A program made the translations under genes and the position numbers. A stretch of DNA of 64,000 nucleotides, from positions 1,488,001-1,552,000 of the forward strand of contig NZ_CP099572.1 in NCBI RefSeq assembly GCF_040409805.1, read 5' to 3'. The notes under the pieces are model-generated. The model worked only from the letters and a program-made list of their open reading frames with translations. It was not told the origin of the DNA and ran no database searches. Origin of the DNA: Polynucleobacter sp. MWH-UH23A. Lineage in GTDB: Bacteria; Pseudomonadota; Gammaproteobacteria; Burkholderiales; Burkholderiaceae. Positions 14,115 to 24,986 of this stretch are shown here, in pieces; within the stretch, counting starts at the first letter, position 1, and each line of letters opens with the position of its first letter.

Positions 14115-16608
14115 CCTTTTTATCGATATCAATTTCCCATCTATGCCATAAACGTCTACTGCTTGATCGCATAAACCAGCTCGAGACCTCGGGACCATGC
14201 TTAAAAAGCCATACTTGAGCGCCCGTATTTGAGGTTTGATAGAACGGGATCCCAAGACTTTTGTAACGGGCTGTAACAGTTGAGTGCGGATGCCCATAGC
14301 GGTTGCGATAACCGTTCTGAGCAAAAGCAATGTCTGGCTCTAAAGTTTTTAATAAATCTATTGATGATGAAGTTTTGCTACCGTGATGCGGCGCCATAAA
14401 AATAATTTGTCGATCGCCAACTTCTCTCAACATCGCCCCATCTAAGCGCTTAGTAATTTCTGCCTCCCCTTGACGCTCAACATCACCAGTCAACCAGAAC
14501 GAAAAATTCTTATTCCGCACCTCGAGAACGCAACTCATTTCATTGGGCTTCATGGAATATTGTTTTTGAAAGTGAGTCGATTCATGTGGATGCCAAATCA
14601 CAAACTCCACCTGATCCCAAATCCAACGTTGACCATAACGACAAGGAATACTTGCAATCTTTCTAGCGTTTAGATTAATCAATAGTGGGTTATCGCTTGG
14701 CAAAGAACCCATCATTTCATTAAAAGTAATTTTCTTTAGCAACGAAGCTGCATCACCCACATGGTCGCTATCACTATGACTAATTACGATGCGGTCAATT
14801 TTGCCAATACCTCTGCCTCGTAAATACGGCAATATGGTTCGCTGCCCTGCGTCATCACCTTTACCCTGGATGGGCCCCGTGTCATATAACAAACGTTTAC
14901 TCGCGGTTTCAATCAAGACTGACGTGCCTTGACCAATATCTAGCACCGTCGCTCTGAATTCACCCGACCTTAAGTTATTGCCCATGAAATGAGACCAAGG
15001 CATAAAAAGTATTGCGGTTGGTATTAGCGCGCATAATCTTGACCGCCAAGACGACGACAACTCACCAGGTTGAATGGCATAAATTATTCCTATGATTGAT
15101 GGCGCCAAAATCCACCACATAGGCTGACTTGACCACACCACAGCCCAACTCCAACTTGCCATCCACTCCAACAAGATTGCCAAATACTCCATTACGGCGT
15201 GCGCAGGTATTAACAGCCACTTTCCAAAAAATTCTGGTAACAATGCGCCAGCGATAGCCAAAGGCGTAACGATATAACTCACCACAGGAATAGCAAAAGC
15301 ATTTGCCAGCGGAGAAACAACGGATACCTGATAAAACCAAAATAACGTTATGGGTAAGAGTGCAATAGTTACAACAGCCTGTACTCGACAAGCCTCACGA
15401 CATGCTTGTATTAGCCGCGATATCCATGGCGCCTCCAACTCTCTACCCGTCGGTACACCAAGTAAACCAGAGGAATTTTTCATGGCGTACAAGATGGCTG
15501 CTACTGCACCAAAAGATAACCAAAATCCTGGGGTGTAGGGTGCCATTGGATCAATCAATAAAACAAATGCTAGCGCCCACCACCAAATATCAAATGATCT
15601 TGGATTTCTGCCAGTCCAAAAGGCGAATGCAACCACGCCAACCATATACATCGTTCTTTGAGCTGGTATCTGAAATCCGGCTAGCCAGGCATATATAAAC
15701 GCAGTCAAAAAACCTGACAAAGCCGCGACCTTACTTACAGGGAGCATTAGCGGCAAAAATCTACGTCTCCAAAAGAACGCAGCTAAAGTTGCTCCAACAC
15801 CTGCCAACATCGTGACATGTAAGCCGGATATTGAAATCAAATGACCTATACCGGTTGCATTAAACACACCCCAATCATCTTGATGAATTGCATTTTGATC
15901 GCCCATTACGAGCGCAGTAATCACACCCGCATAACGCGCATCTGGAGACAAAGCTCTATTTATCTTTTTACGTAGCTTGTAGCGTGCTAGTTCCATTTGC
16001 AAAGCAAATTCGGTTAATTCAATATTTTTTATTATTAGCAATTTGCCCGCTTTAACTGATCCACTTGCTCCAAAGTTTTGATGGAAAGACCAACGTTCAA
16101 AATCAAACGTATAAGGATTTAAAGATCCATAAGGTCTTTTAAGTTTTACCTTCAATTTCCATTGCTGGCCTGGAATAATTTCTGGAATGATCTGATTACT
16201 TCTCCAGGCGGGTTGCCAGCTAAGATAGATTTGCTTTGGAAATTGAGCTTTGTTTTCACCGTTTAACTGAAGGCGATTAATTTCAAAAGCAAACTTTGCG
16301 CCAGTTTCACCACTTTGAGGCAAACCAATGACTCTACCCTCGATACTTAATTCTTCACCCTCCAAGTCCTGAGCAAGAATATTTTGCAAACGACTGTCAG
16401 CATAGTTTGCATTCCATGCAAAACCAAGAGTAAATAGCAAGGTACAGATGCAAAAAAGTCGTGCCCACTTAACCCTCTGGAATAAACAAGTTAGCAATAT
16501 GCATGAGAGGGTTGAGCCAAAACAGATCCATTGCCATTGGAACGGCACCTGTGGCAAAAGAAAAAGAAGCGATCCCCCGGCAATAAATGCCGTAATTGCT
16601 AAGCGCAA
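14095..16608 (-). CDS. comEC: DNA uptake channel ComEC/Rec2
   Basis: ComEC forms the inner-membrane channel that brings single-stranded DNA into the cell during natural transformation. The 837-residue protein has N-terminal membrane spans, an OB-like periplasmic domain at about residues 60-190, the Competence membrane domain (starting near GVITALVMGDQ and GIGHLISISGLHV), and a C-terminal metallo-beta-lactamase-like domain with HSDSDH and APHHGS motifs. The length is normal. It ends inside the tRNA terminator and is preceded by tatD after a 4-base gap, so the two are likely cotranscribed. Confidence 0.94.
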   Translation of the reverse strand: MRLAITAFIAGGSLLFLLPQVPFQWQWICFGSTLSCILLTCLFQRVKWARLFCICTLLFTLGFAWNANYADSRLQNILAQDLEGEELSIEGRVIGLPQSGETGAKFAFEINRLQLNGENKAQFPKQIYLSWQPAWRSNQIIPEIIPGQQWKLKVKLKRPYGSLNPYTFDFERWSFHQNFGASGSVKAGKLLIIKNIELTEFALQMELARYKLRKKINRALSPDARYAGVITALVMGDQNAIHQDDWGVFNATGIGHLISISGLHVTMLAGVGATLAAFFWRRRFLPLMLPVSKVAALSGFLTAFIYAWLAGFQIPAQRTMYMVGVVAFAFWTGRNPRSFDIWWWALAFVLLIDPMAPYTPGFWLSFGAVAAILYAMKNSSGLLGVPTGRELEAPWISRLIQACREACRVQAVVTIALLPITLFWFYQVSVVSPLANAFAIPVVSYIVTPLAIAGALLPEFFGKWLLIPAHAVMEYLAILLEWMASWSWAVVWSSQPMWWILAPSIIGIIYAIQPGELSSSWRSRLCALIPTAILFMPWSHFMGNNLRSGEFRATVLDIGQGTSVLIETASKRLLYDTGPIQGKGDDAGQRTILPYLRGRGIGKIDRIVISHSDSDHVGDAASLLKKITFNEMMGSLPSDNPLLINLNARKIASIPCRYGQRWIWDQVEFVIWHPHESTHFQKQYSMKPNEMSCVLEVRNKNFSFWLTGDVERQGEAEITKRLDGAMLREVGDRQIIFMAPHHGSKTSSSIDLLKTLEPDIAFAQNGYRNRYGHPHSTVTARYKSLGIPFYQTSNTGAQVWLFKHGPEVSSWFMRSSSRRLWHRWEIDIDKKEKALKN

Positions 16609-16612
16609 TGAT

Positions 16613-17449
16613 TTAAGGGGCTGAGTTTAGACTTGAATTGTCGGCACTAAGCGCCGACCAACGAGGTAAAACTTGTAAGGTATTGCGCCAAACTGCTGAA
16701 GCAAACTCTAAATCATTCACGCCACGAATGGTTGCAAGCTCTTTAGCGATTCTAGGCAAAAAAGCGGGTTCGTTGAATGTTAAATTTTCAGCTTTCAACC
16801 AAGCAGGTGGAATGTCTGGTGCATCGGTTTCAGTAACAATACTCTCAAGTGGTAATTCTTTGATGAGTCTGCGAATCTGCAATGCACGCTCATACGTTGC
16901 AGCTCCACCAAAACCCAACTTAAAGCCAAGCTCAATAAATTGCTCAGCCTGCTGAAAACTGCCATTAAATGCATGTGCGATACCGCCAGGGATTTTTCGA
17001 CGACGCAGCGCTTTTAATATGGCATCTTGCGAACGACGCACATGCAAAATGACAGGCAATTGAAATTTCTGAGCCAAATCCAATTGAGCATGAAAAAAAT
17101 ATTCTTGTTTACGCGGATCCAAGCCTTCAACAAAATAATCTAAGCCAATTTCTCCAATCCCAACAAACCTCGGATCTGAGAGTGCTTTGCTGATTTTCTC
17201 TTCCAGTAAATTCAGATCACTTTCATGAGCTTGATCGGTATACAAAGGATGAATACCCAAGGTATAAACCAGCCCTGGAATTTCATTGCTGTATTGCGAA
17301 ACAAGTAATTGGACATTTTGTATATCCGCTACTCTTACTGTGGGCAAGAGAATTGCACGCACATTCTTTTCTCTCGCTGCGGCAATGACTCCCGTCAGAG
17401 ATAAAGAGAACTCCAGTGCATCTAAGTGACAGTGTGTATCAATCCACAT
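16613..17449 (-). CDS. tatD: TatD-family metal-dependent DNase
   Basis: TatD-family proteins are TIM-barrel, divalent-metal 3'-5' exonucleases. The metal-binding start WIDTHCHLD, the central GIGEIGLDYF, the histidine in LHVRRS and the C-terminal aspartate in TETDAPD are all present. I place the start at the ATG at 17449, directly before the first motif as is usual in the family, giving 278 residues. An in-frame GTG at 17488 would add 13 residues but overlap lolD by 29 bases. The YcfH/TatD subgroup cannot be separated by eye. Confidence 0.9.
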   Translation of the reverse strand: MWIDTHCHLDALEFSLSLTGVIAAAREKNVRAILLPTVRVADIQNVQLLVSQYSNEIPGLVYTLGIHPLYTDQAHESDLNLLEEKISKALSDPRFVGIGEIGLDYFVEGLDPRKQEYFFHAQLDLAQKFQLPVILHVRRSQDAILKALRRRKIPGGIAHAFNGSFQQAEQFIELGFKLGFGGAATYERALQIRRLIKELPLESIVTETDAPDIPPAWLKAENLTFNEPAFLPRIAKELATIRGVNDLEFASAVWRNTLQVLPRWSALSADNSSLNSAP

Positions 17450-17459
17450 GGGAGCGAAC

Positions 17460-18155
17460 TTACTGCGCAAAGGTTTTGAGTACTCCACGCTCTAAATGCA
17501 AAATACGATCACAACGTTGAGCGCGAACTGGATCATGAGTCACAATGACAAAGGCGGTACCTTGCTCACGTGCGATGTCCAACATTAAATCGAACACGCC
17601 ATCAGCTGTTTCGGTATCTAAATTTCCTGTAGGCTCATCGGCTAACACACAACTTGGATTACCAACTAAGGCTCTAGCTACTGCAACACGTTGACGCTCT
17701 CCACCAGATAACTCTGCAGGTGTATGGAGCTCGCGATTGGCCAAACCAACTGCTTTGAGCATCTGACTTGCCCGATCCATTGACTCTTCATTACTTAAGC
17801 CACGAATTCGGAGCAATAAAGCCACATTCTCAATCGCGCTAAATTCATCCAAGAGATGATGAAATTGGTAAATGAATCCTAAGCTCTGATTACGCAGCTT
17901 ATCTAGCTTGGAAACTGACAGTTGATTGATATCTTCACCGCCAAGAAAAACAGAGCCAGCGCTCGGAGTATCTAAACCGCCCAAGAGGTGGAGTAAAGTA
18001 CTTTTTCCTGAGCCAGATGAACCTACAATGGCAACTTTTTCAGAATTGGCCACACTCAAATCTACAGACTTCAGAACCTCGACAGCGGTTGCCCCCTGAC
18101 CATAGGTCTTAGCCAAGCCCTTAGCTAGCAATACAGGTGCATTGATATTACTCAT
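17460..18155 (-). CDS. lolD: Lipoprotein-releasing ABC transporter ATPase LolD
   Basis: LolD powers extraction of outer-membrane lipoproteins from the inner membrane by the LolCDE complex. The 231 residues include Walker [10 protein letters not shown]-loop region, signature [15 protein letters not shown], Walker [13 protein letters not shown] and the switch histidine in VTHDP. It overlaps the permease gene upstream by 8 bases, so translation is coupled. Confidence 0.95.
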   Translation of the reverse strand: MSNINAPVLLAKGLAKTYGQGATAVEVLKSVDLSVANSEKVAIVGSSGSGKSTLLHLLGGLDTPSAGSVFLGGEDINQLSVSKLDKLRNQSLGFIYQFHHLLDEFSAIENVALLLRIRGLSNEESMDRASQMLKAVGLANRELHTPAELSGGERQRVAVARALVGNPSCVLADEPTGNLDTETADGVFDLMLDIAREQGTAFVIVTHDPVRAQRCDRILHLERGVLKTFAQ

Positions 18156-19410
18156 AGCGTAGCGCCTCCGCTGGCTTAATCTTCGCAGCCCGACGACTTG
18201 GGTACAAAGTAGCTAACACGGATAGGCCAAAAGCCATTAATCCTACTGTTACTACATCACCCAATCGTACATCTGATGGCAACTCGCTAATAAAGTACAC
18301 CTCGCGCGGCAAGAATCGCACTCGAAAAATTGCCTCAATCGCCGGAACAATGACATCAATATTGCAGGCAATTAACAAACCAAGTCCGACGCCAGCCAAG
18401 GATCCCATTAGCCCAATTGCTAAGCCCTGCACTAAAAATATTCTCTGTATTAAACCTGGGCTCGCACCCATGGTTCTAAGTATGGCGATATCAGCCTGCT
18501 TCTCATTAACCGTCATTACTAAAGTTGAGACCAAATTAAATGCAGCGACAGCAATAATGAGCGTCAGGATGATGAACATCATCTTCTTTTCAGTTTGTAC
18601 TGCTGCAAACCAATTGCGGTTTGATCGGGACCAATCTGTAACCCACAATGCCTGAGGGACAACAGCGGCAAGCTCAGCCGCAACCTCAGGGGCAAGCTGC
18701 ATGTCATCCACTTTGATGCGCAAACCCGATGGATCACGCAGGCGCAATAAGGCTGCAGTATCTTTCCAATGCATGATCGCTAAAGAGCTGTCGTATTCAT
18801 AATGACCGCTATCCACAATGCCCACTACTTGAAGTGTTCGCATTCTGGGCATTGCGCCTGCTGGAGTTAAATCACTCTCAGGAACAATTAAATTAATTCG
18901 ATCGCCAATACGTGCACCAACGATAGATGCTAATTGCGCGCCTAATGCAACACCAAAACCGCCTGGCTGAAGATCATTAATATTCCCAGCGATAAACTGT
19001 TTTGGAAGATCAGAAACTTTGCCTTCCTCGCCTGGAGCAATGCCACGAATAGCAACTCCACGCATGACGTTATCCCGAGTGAGCAATCCTTGCGAGTTCA
19101 CCATCGGCGCAACTCCAACTACGTGCGGCTCTTTAGCTAACTTTTGTGCCAAAGGCTCCCAATTTGCCAATCCATCTGGCGCAGTAATTTCTACATGCGA
19201 AAGAACGGATAGCATTCGATCCCGCACCTCTTTCTGAAAGCCGTTCATGACCGATAGGACCACAATTAAGGAAGCGACACCTAAGGCAATACCGGCAGTA
19301 GAAATTCCAGAAATAAAGGAGAGAAAGCCATCGCGCTTGCCAACAGCCTTCCGGCGCTTGGAGCGGGTATAGCGTAAGCCAATTTCTAGATCGATTGGAA
19401 ATCTCAACAT
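18148..19410 (-). CDS. lolC: Lipoprotein-releasing permease LolC/LolE
   Basis: This is the membrane subunit of the Lol exporter. The 420-residue protein has one N-terminal membrane span, a large periplasmic MacB-like domain and three C-terminal spans (FtsX topology). The N-terminal motif [15 protein letters not shown] stretch and [20 protein letters not shown] are typical of the family. Only one permease gene is present with lolD, so the complex may be a homodimeric LolF-type arrangement or the second permease may lie elsewhere. Confidence 0.92.
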   Translation of the reverse strand: MLRFPIDLEIGLRYTRSKRRKAVGKRDGFLSFISGISTAGIALGVASLIVVLSVMNGFQKEVRDRMLSVLSHVEITAPDGLANWEPLAQKLAKEPHVVGVAPMVNSQGLLTRDNVMRGVAIRGIAPGEEGKVSDLPKQFIAGNINDLQPGGFGVALGAQLASIVGARIGDRINLIVPESDLTPAGAMPRMRTLQVVGIVDSGHYEYDSSLAIMHWKDTAALLRLRDPSGLRIKVDDMQLAPEVAAELAAVVPQALWVTDWSRSNRNWFAAVQTEKKMMFIILTLIIAVAAFNLVSTLVMTVNEKQADIAILRTMGASPGLIQRIFLVQGLAIGLMGSLAGVGLGLLIACNIDVIVPAIEAIFRVRFLPREVYFISELPSDVRLGDVVTVGLMAFGLSVLATLYPSRRAAKIKPAEALRYE

Positions 19411-19456
19411 AGCGACAGTTTAGACAATTGCGAGCACAAACAGATGGAAACTCCAA

Positions 19457-20443
19457 ATGCCACCTAAAATTGGGGGAATGACTCAGAATTCTACCCTCCA
19501 CCAAAATACCCAAGGCCAGCCCAAACGCTTCACCCTGATGCTAACGGGAGAGGATGTCTTGGAAGAACAGGGTGACAATCAAGCGCGCAAAGGATTACCG
19601 CATGAGCGCTTTCTACTCGGAGATAAGATTCCACTTGCACCCATTCTTCTGTTGGGGCAATCCACAATAAACTTTGATCCCAATCTAGAAATCGCATGCT
19701 TACAGCCCGTTCATCTGCATGCTACTCGTGATCATCTCATTTTAATGAGCCAGGATCAAATTGATCTGACAGAAACTGAATCAACACAATTACTTAATGT
19801 GGCACTAGCTTTGCTTAAAGAAGACTTTGAGCATTCCTTACTGTTTCAGAATCAACATTATTGGTTTATTCCTGCTGGACCATTTAGTAAGTTAGCCAGC
19901 TACAGCATCGATCAAGCACAAGGTCGTAATATTGATTGGTGGATGCCACATGACATACACGAGCAAGGCATCGCAAAGCGTTGGCGAAAATTGCAAAATG
20001 AAATCCAAATGCTTTGGCATATTGATACAGTAAATGAGGAGCGCCAAGCTAGAGGCTTACCCAGCATCAACTCCATATGGATTAGTGGCATTGGTAAGTT
20101 AAAGGATGTCAAAGCGCCAATGGCATTTGCACAAGCCAGCACGATAGTTGGTCAACACCCCTTGCTTACTGGGCTTGCCAAGTTCTGCGGTATTCCATCA
20201 ATGACTTCTGATCATATTGAAAAGCTTGATGGTGCTTTTGCTTGGCTAGATAAGCCAGAAACCCTTTGGCCCCAGTTAGTTAGTCAATTACTAAATAAGC
20301 AACTTGATGAGTTGATGATTATTGATTTCCCTAATGGGAAACCTCGAGAGAGAATATTCACCATGCGTGATATTCAGAAGAAATCTTGGATATTCTGGAA
20401 AAAGCCAGAAGTCCTGACTTTGAAAGATGTAATTCAATCGTGA
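19457..20443 (+). CDS. Conserved protein of unknown function upstream of recJ
   Basis: The 328-residue soluble protein has no signal peptide or membrane span. From memory it resembles proteins found before recJ in Burkholderiales that are loosely described as cofactor-independent phosphoglycerate mutase-like or RpfE-like, but I see no complete phosphatase/mutase metal-site signature and do not assign an activity. An ATG at 19478 is an alternative start; neither has a convincing ribosome site. Its TGA overlaps the likely GTG start of recJ as GTGA, which points to cotranslation. Confidence 0.75.
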   Translation: MPPKIGGMTQNSTLHQNTQGQPKRFTLMLTGEDVLEEQGDNQARKGLPHERFLLGDKIPLAPILLLGQSTINFDPNLEIACLQPVHLHATRDHLILMSQDQIDLTETESTQLLNVALALLKEDFEHSLLFQNQHYWFIPAGPFSKLASYSIDQAQGRNIDWWMPHDIHEQGIAKRWRKLQNEIQMLWHIDTVNEERQARGLPSINSIWISGIGKLKDVKAPMAFAQASTIVGQHPLLTGLAKFCGIPSMTSDHIEKLDGAFAWLDKPETLWPQLVSQLLNKQLDELMIIDFPNGKPRERIFTMRDIQKKSWIFWKKPEVLTLKDVIQS

Positions 20444-22197
20444 GTTCTTTTTCTAAACGATCTTTTTCAGAAAGAGCTGCTACCTGGCTAGAGCAAAGCG
20501 GCTTACACCCGCTGTTGGCTCGACTGTATGCCGCGCGAGGCGTGGAATCTCCGGAGGAGCTTTCTCTTGAGTTAAAAAACCTACTCTCCCCAAACGATCT
20601 AAAAAATTGCATCAGTACCGCGTCTTTACTCGCCGATATTTTGGAAAAGAAAGAGCCCATGCTGATCGTTGCAGACTATGACTGCGATGGGGCAACAGCC
20701 TGCGCCGTCGGCCTGCGCGGTTTACGAATGCTTGGCGGAGCGGATACTCCCATTCAGTTTTTAGTGCCCAATCGTTTTACGATGGGGTATGGCTTAACGC
20801 CTGATGTCGTCGAGTTGGCTGCTCAGCAAATCCCAAAACCGAAATATTTAATTACTGTCGATAACGGTATTGCTAGCGAAGCAGGTGTTGAGCGCGCAAA
20901 TGAATTAGGCATGGCTGTAATTGTGACTGACCATCATTTACCCGGTGATAAATTACCCAAGGCTGCAGCCATCGTAAATCCAAATCAACCTAACTGCGCA
21001 TTTCAAAGTAAAGCATTGGCTGGTGTTGGAGTGATGTTTTATGTATTAGTAGCGCTTCGCGCAGAATTGCGTAAGCGCGGTAAGTTTACCAACGAGACGC
21101 AGCCCAAACTAGAGAATCTTTTAGATTTGGTCGCACTCGGAACGGTTGCGGACGTTGCACAGTTGGATCGCAATAATCGAATTTTAGTTTCCAATGGATT
21201 AAAGAGAATTCGTGCTGGTATATCGCAACCTGGAATCCAAGCCTTGTTCCAAGTCTCCGCTCGCGATCCTCGCAAAGCAAATACTTTCGATCTTGGTTTT
21301 GCCATAGGGCCAAGACTCAATGCCGCTGGACGTCTTGCAGATATGACCCTAGGCATTCGCTTGCTATTAAGCGATAACGCTGAAGATGCCCTGAGTCTTG
21401 CTCAAGAGCTTGATCGTATTAATCGTGAGCGACGTGTGATCGAGACGGGAATGCAAGAAACTGCTCTCGCCCACCTCTACGAAGAGCAACTTGCGGGAAC
21501 CATAGCCCAGCGTCCTAGTATTTGCTTATGGAATCCTGAGTGGCACCAAGGCGTTGTAGGTATTGTGGCCTCGCGCCTGAAAGAACGCTTTAATCGTCCT
21601 GCGATTATCTTTGCTCCTGATGGTAATACTGGAGAAGAGCTAAGAGGCTCAGGCAGATCCTTAACAGGATTTCATTTGCGCGATGCTTTAGATATTGTTT
21701 CGAAAAAAGAACCTGGCTTGATCCTAAAGTTTGGCGGGCACGCGATGGCTGCAGGCCTGACTATCCGTAAAAGTGATTTTGATCGTTTTGATATGCGCTT
21801 CCAGGAAGTTGCCAATAGCTTACTAAGCGCAGAATTACTGGAGCGACAGCACATTCATGATGGTGCCCTAAAAGCCTCGGAATTTACCCCTGAAATTGGC
21901 GATCTTCTTGCAGATGAAATCTGGGGCCAAGGATTTCCACAACCCATTTTCTATGGCGACTTTGAAATCACTCAACAGAGCTTGATGAAAGAAAAACACC
22001 TGCGTTTATTGGTAAAGCCATTGAGCGGCGACTCAAACTCAACCCCTGCCAAACCACTATCAGCTGTTTGGTTTAATCGTACCCAAAGCCTACCCGGCAA
22101 AGCCAAGCTCGCGTACCGCCTCGTGACTGATCGCTATCAAGGACAAGCTCGCGTCCAACTGATGATTGAGGCTCATGATGAAAGCCCAGCCAGCTGA
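20440..22197 (+). CDS. recJ: Single-stranded-DNA exonuclease RecJ
   Basis: RecJ degrades single-stranded DNA 5' to 3' in recombination and mismatch repair. The DHH-family motifs are present: DYDCDG at about residues 79-84, VDNG, TDHH at about 163-166, the DHHA1 motif GGHAMAAG, and a C-terminal OB-like region. I prefer the GTG at 20440, which overlaps the upstream stop by four bases and gives 585 residues. An ATG at 20386 would add 18 residues and overlap the upstream gene by 58 bases. Confidence 0.94.
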   Translation: MSSFSKRSFSERAATWLEQSGLHPLLARLYAARGVESPEELSLELKNLLSPNDLKNCISTASLLADILEKKEPMLIVADYDCDGATACAVGLRGLRMLGGADTPIQFLVPNRFTMGYGLTPDVVELAAQQIPKPKYLITVDNGIASEAGVERANELGMAVIVTDHHLPGDKLPKAAAIVNPNQPNCAFQSKALAGVGVMFYVLVALRAELRKRGKFTNETQPKLENLLDLVALGTVADVAQLDRNNRILVSNGLKRIRAGISQPGIQALFQVSARDPRKANTFDLGFAIGPRLNAAGRLADMTLGIRLLLSDNAEDALSLAQELDRINRERRVIETGMQETALAHLYEEQLAGTIAQRPSICLWNPEWHQGVVGIVASRLKERFNRPAIIFAPDGNTGEELRGSGRSLTGFHLRDALDIVSKKEPGLILKFGGHAMAAGLTIRKSDFDRFDMRFQEVANSLLSAELLERQHIHDGALKASEFTPEIGDLLADEIWGQGFPQPIFYGDFEITQQSLMKEKHLRLLVKPLSGDSNSTPAKPLSAVWFNRTQSLPGKAKLAYRLVTDRYQGQARVQLMIEAHDESPAS

Positions 22198-22231
22198 GGG
22201 GCAATTGGAATAACCCCCTTATAATTATGGG

Positions 22232-23336
22232 ATGGAAGCTGAACAACTAAACACCATCTCAAACACCTTGTCCGATCTGCTCGCCCGCGAGCAAGCCCTT
22301 CGGGGGTATCTTTGACTACGAAGTAAAGTCACGTCGCCTTACAGAAGTTAATTCCATCCTAGAAGATCCGAGCATCTGGGATGACCAAAAGAAAGCGCAA
22401 GCCTTAGGCAAGGAAAAGAAATTGCTTGATGGTGTGGTTTCTACTCTCACTGACCTTAATACCAATATCACTGGTGCCATTGAACTCTTCGATATGGCTA
22501 AAGAAGAAAGTGATTTCGAAACCATTTCAGCCATTGAAAAAGATGTAGAGAGCTATAGCAAGATCATTAATGATCTTGAGTTCCGTCGCATGTTCCATAA
22601 TGAAATGGATTCATGCAACTGCTTTATTGATGTTCAAGCCGGCGCTGGGGGCACTGAAGCCTGCGATTGGGCAAGCATGCTCTATCGACAATACTTAAAG
22701 TATTGTGAGCGCAAGGGCTATAAAACTGAAATTTTGGAAGAGTCTGATGGAGATGTTGCAGGCATCAAGAGCGCAACGATCAAAGTCGATGGTGAATATG
22801 CTTACGGACATCTTCGCTCTGAAACAGGCGTTCATCGTCTAGTGCGCAAATCTCCTTTTGACTCATCTAATGGTCGTCATACTTCCTTTGCATCTATCTA
22901 TGTCTATCCAGAGATTGATGATTCCATAGAAATTGAAGTCAATCCTGCTGATATTCGCACCGATACCTATCGCGCTTCAGGTGCAGGCGGTCAGCACATT
23001 AATAAAACCGACTCTGCCGTGCGTTTAACCCACGTTCCAACTGGAATTGTGGTGCAGTGCCAAAACGACCGCAGTCAGCATCGCAACCGCGCAGAAGCCA
23101 TGAGCATGCTCAAGTCTCGTCTCTACGAACATGAGATGCAAAAGCGTCGAGCTGAGCAAGATAAGTTGGAAGCTAGCAAAACCGATGTGGGCTGGGGTCA
23201 CCAAATTCGCTCCTATGTTTTGGATCAGAGCCGCATTAAAGACTTACGCACCAACGTTGAGATTTCGAATACTCAAAAAGTATTAGATGGAGATCTCGAT
23301 GCATTTATTGAAGCCAGCCTGAAGCAAGGCGTTTAA
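22232..23336 (+). CDS. prfB: Peptide chain release factor 2 (programmed +1 frameshift)
   Basis: RF2 releases peptides at UAA and UGA codons. The first frame runs from ATG 22232 for 27 codons to an in-frame TGA at 22313-22315; translation then slips +1 after CTT (22310-22312) and continues from GAC at 22314 to 23336, for 367 residues in all. The recognition tripeptide SPF is in [12 protein letters not shown] and the catalytic GGQ is in [14 protein letters not shown]. lysS follows after 12 bases, the classical prfB-lysS pair. A gene finder that ignores frameshifting would start this gene falsely at 22422. Confidence 0.97.
22301..22315 (+). promoter_or_regulatory. prfB programmed +1 frameshift site
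   Basis: The site reads CGGGGGTATCTTTGA: an internal Shine-Dalgarno-like G run (22302-22306), the slippery CTT, and the in-frame TGA. Apart from its first base it equals the E. coli site. It autoregulates RF2: low RF2 lets the ribosome pause at TGA and shift. Confidence 0.96.
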
Positions 23337-23348
23337 TTAATCAAGAAT

Positions 23349-24905
23349 ATGAACGATAAAACAAATTCAGCCAACACCCAAGCTCCAGCAACCGAAGCGG
23401 TTGATGAAAATCACATCATCGCCGAGCGTCGCGAGAAGCTAGCGAAACTTCGCTCAAACGGCGTAGCCTTCCCCAATGATTTTGTGCCAACACATTTAGC
23501 GGCAGATCTGCACGCCCATTTCGATAGTCTCACTAAAGAAGAGCTCGCCGAGAAAAAGATTCACGTGAAAGTGGCAGGTCGCATGGTGCTCAAACGCGTG
23601 ATGGGTAAGGCCAGCTTTGCCACCATTCAAGACCGTAGTGGACAGATTCAGTTCTACATTAATGATGAGCTCACTGGTGCCGATACCCATGGCGCTTTCA
23701 AGCACTGGGATATGGGTGACTTCATTTCTGCCGAAGGCAATCTATTTAAAACCAATAAAGGCGAACTCTCGGTTGAGTGCAATCAATTGCACTTATTGAG
23801 CAAATCACTGCGCCCATTGCCGGATAAATTCCATGGCCTCTCTGATTTAGAAACAAAATATCGTCAGCGCTATGTTGACCTTATCGTTAATCCAGAAAGT
23901 CGCAACACTTTCAAGGCACGTAGTAAAGCGATCGCCTCACTTCGCCGTCACATGCTTGATGCTGACTTTATGGAAGTTGAGACACCGATGCTACACCCCA
24001 TTCCTGGTGGCGCAGCAGCTAAACCATTTATTACCCATCACAATGCTCTAGATATGCAAATGTTCTTGCGTATCGCTCCTGAGCTTTACTTAAAGCGTTT
24101 GGTAGTGGGTGGCTTTGAGCGCGTATTTGAAATTAATCGTAACTTTCGCAACGAAGGCGTAAGCCCTCGCCACAATCCAGAATTCACAATGATGGAGTTC
24201 TATGCGGCATATACAGATTACCGCTGGTTGATGGATTTCACAGAAGGCTTGATTCGTGCTGCGGCGATTGATGCGCAAGGCACCGCAGTATTAACTCACC
24301 AAGGTCGTGAGCTCGATTTAAGCAAACCATTTCAACGTCTAACCATCAATGAAGCTATCTTGAAGTATTGCGGTCAGTCTGGCAAAAGCTATGACCCTAC
24401 CCAGCTTGAAGATGCAGCTTTCATTCGGGCCGAACTCAAAAAAGGTGGTGAGAATCCAGACTCCCCCACCCTCAAAAACGCAGGTATAGGTGCATTGCAA
24501 TTGGCGCTTTTTGAATTGGTTGCCGAGGAACACCTTTGGGAGCCAACTTACATCATTGATTACCCAATAGAAGTAAGTCCGCTCGCTAGAGAGTCTGATA
24601 CTCGCCCAGGTATCACTGAACGCTTTGAGCTATTCATTACTGGTCGCGAGATTGCTAACGGCTTCTCAGAACTCAATGATGCCGAAGATCAAGCCAATCG
24701 CTTCCGCAAACAAGTGGAGCAAAAAGAAGCGGGTGATGAGGAGGCAATGTACTTTGACCATGACTTCATTCGCGCCCTCGAATACGGCATGCCTCCTACA
24801 GGCGGTTGCGGTATTGGCATTGACCGTCTGGTTATGCTCCTTACTGATGCGCCAAATATTCGTGACGTGATTCTCTTCCCACACTTACGTCGTGAAGAGG
24901 AATAA
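23349..24905 (+). CDS. lysS: Lysyl-tRNA synthetase (class II)
   Basis: LysRS charges tRNA-Lys. The 518-residue protein has an N-terminal OB anticodon-binding domain at about residues 60-170, class II motif 1 (the [17 protein letters not shown] stretch), motif 2 ([19 protein letters not shown]) and motif 3 ([13 protein letters not shown]). Length and order are normal for the bacterial enzyme. It is downstream of prfB and followed by a strong terminator. Confidence 0.97.
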   Translation: MNDKTNSANTQAPATEAVDENHIIAERREKLAKLRSNGVAFPNDFVPTHLAADLHAHFDSLTKEELAEKKIHVKVAGRMVLKRVMGKASFATIQDRSGQIQFYINDELTGADTHGAFKHWDMGDFISAEGNLFKTNKGELSVECNQLHLLSKSLRPLPDKFHGLSDLETKYRQRYVDLIVNPESRNTFKARSKAIASLRRHMLDADFMEVETPMLHPIPGGAAAKPFITHHNALDMQMFLRIAPELYLKRLVVGGFERVFEINRNFRNEGVSPRHNPEFTMMEFYAAYTDYRWLMDFTEGLIRAAAIDAQGTAVLTHQGRELDLSKPFQRLTINEAILKYCGQSGKSYDPTQLEDAAFIRAELKKGGENPDSPTLKNAGIGALQLALFELVAEEHLWEPTYIIDYPIEVSPLARESDTRPGITERFELFITGREIANGFSELNDAEDQANRFRKQVEQKEAGDEEAMYFDHDFIRALEYGMPPTGGCGIGIDRLVMLLTDAPNIRDVILFPHLRREEE

Positions 24906-24941
24906 GCAAGCTGAGCATTAGAAGTTAATTCTGAAAATGAT

Positions 24942-24966
24942 AAAAGGCACCAATAGGTGCCTTTTT
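24942..24966 (+). terminator. Rho-independent terminator after lysS
   Basis: AAAAGGCACC and GGTGCCTTTT form a perfect 10-bp stem with a 4-base loop, ending in a T run. It closes the prfB-lysS transcript. Confidence 0.85.
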
Positions 24967-24986
24967 AATTAACCTAAACTTAGAAT

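Noticed and set aside
17450..17488. GTG start for tatD at 17488
   Set aside because: It would overlap lolD by 29 bases and add 13 residues before the conserved WIDTHCHLD start; the ATG at 17449 fits the family.
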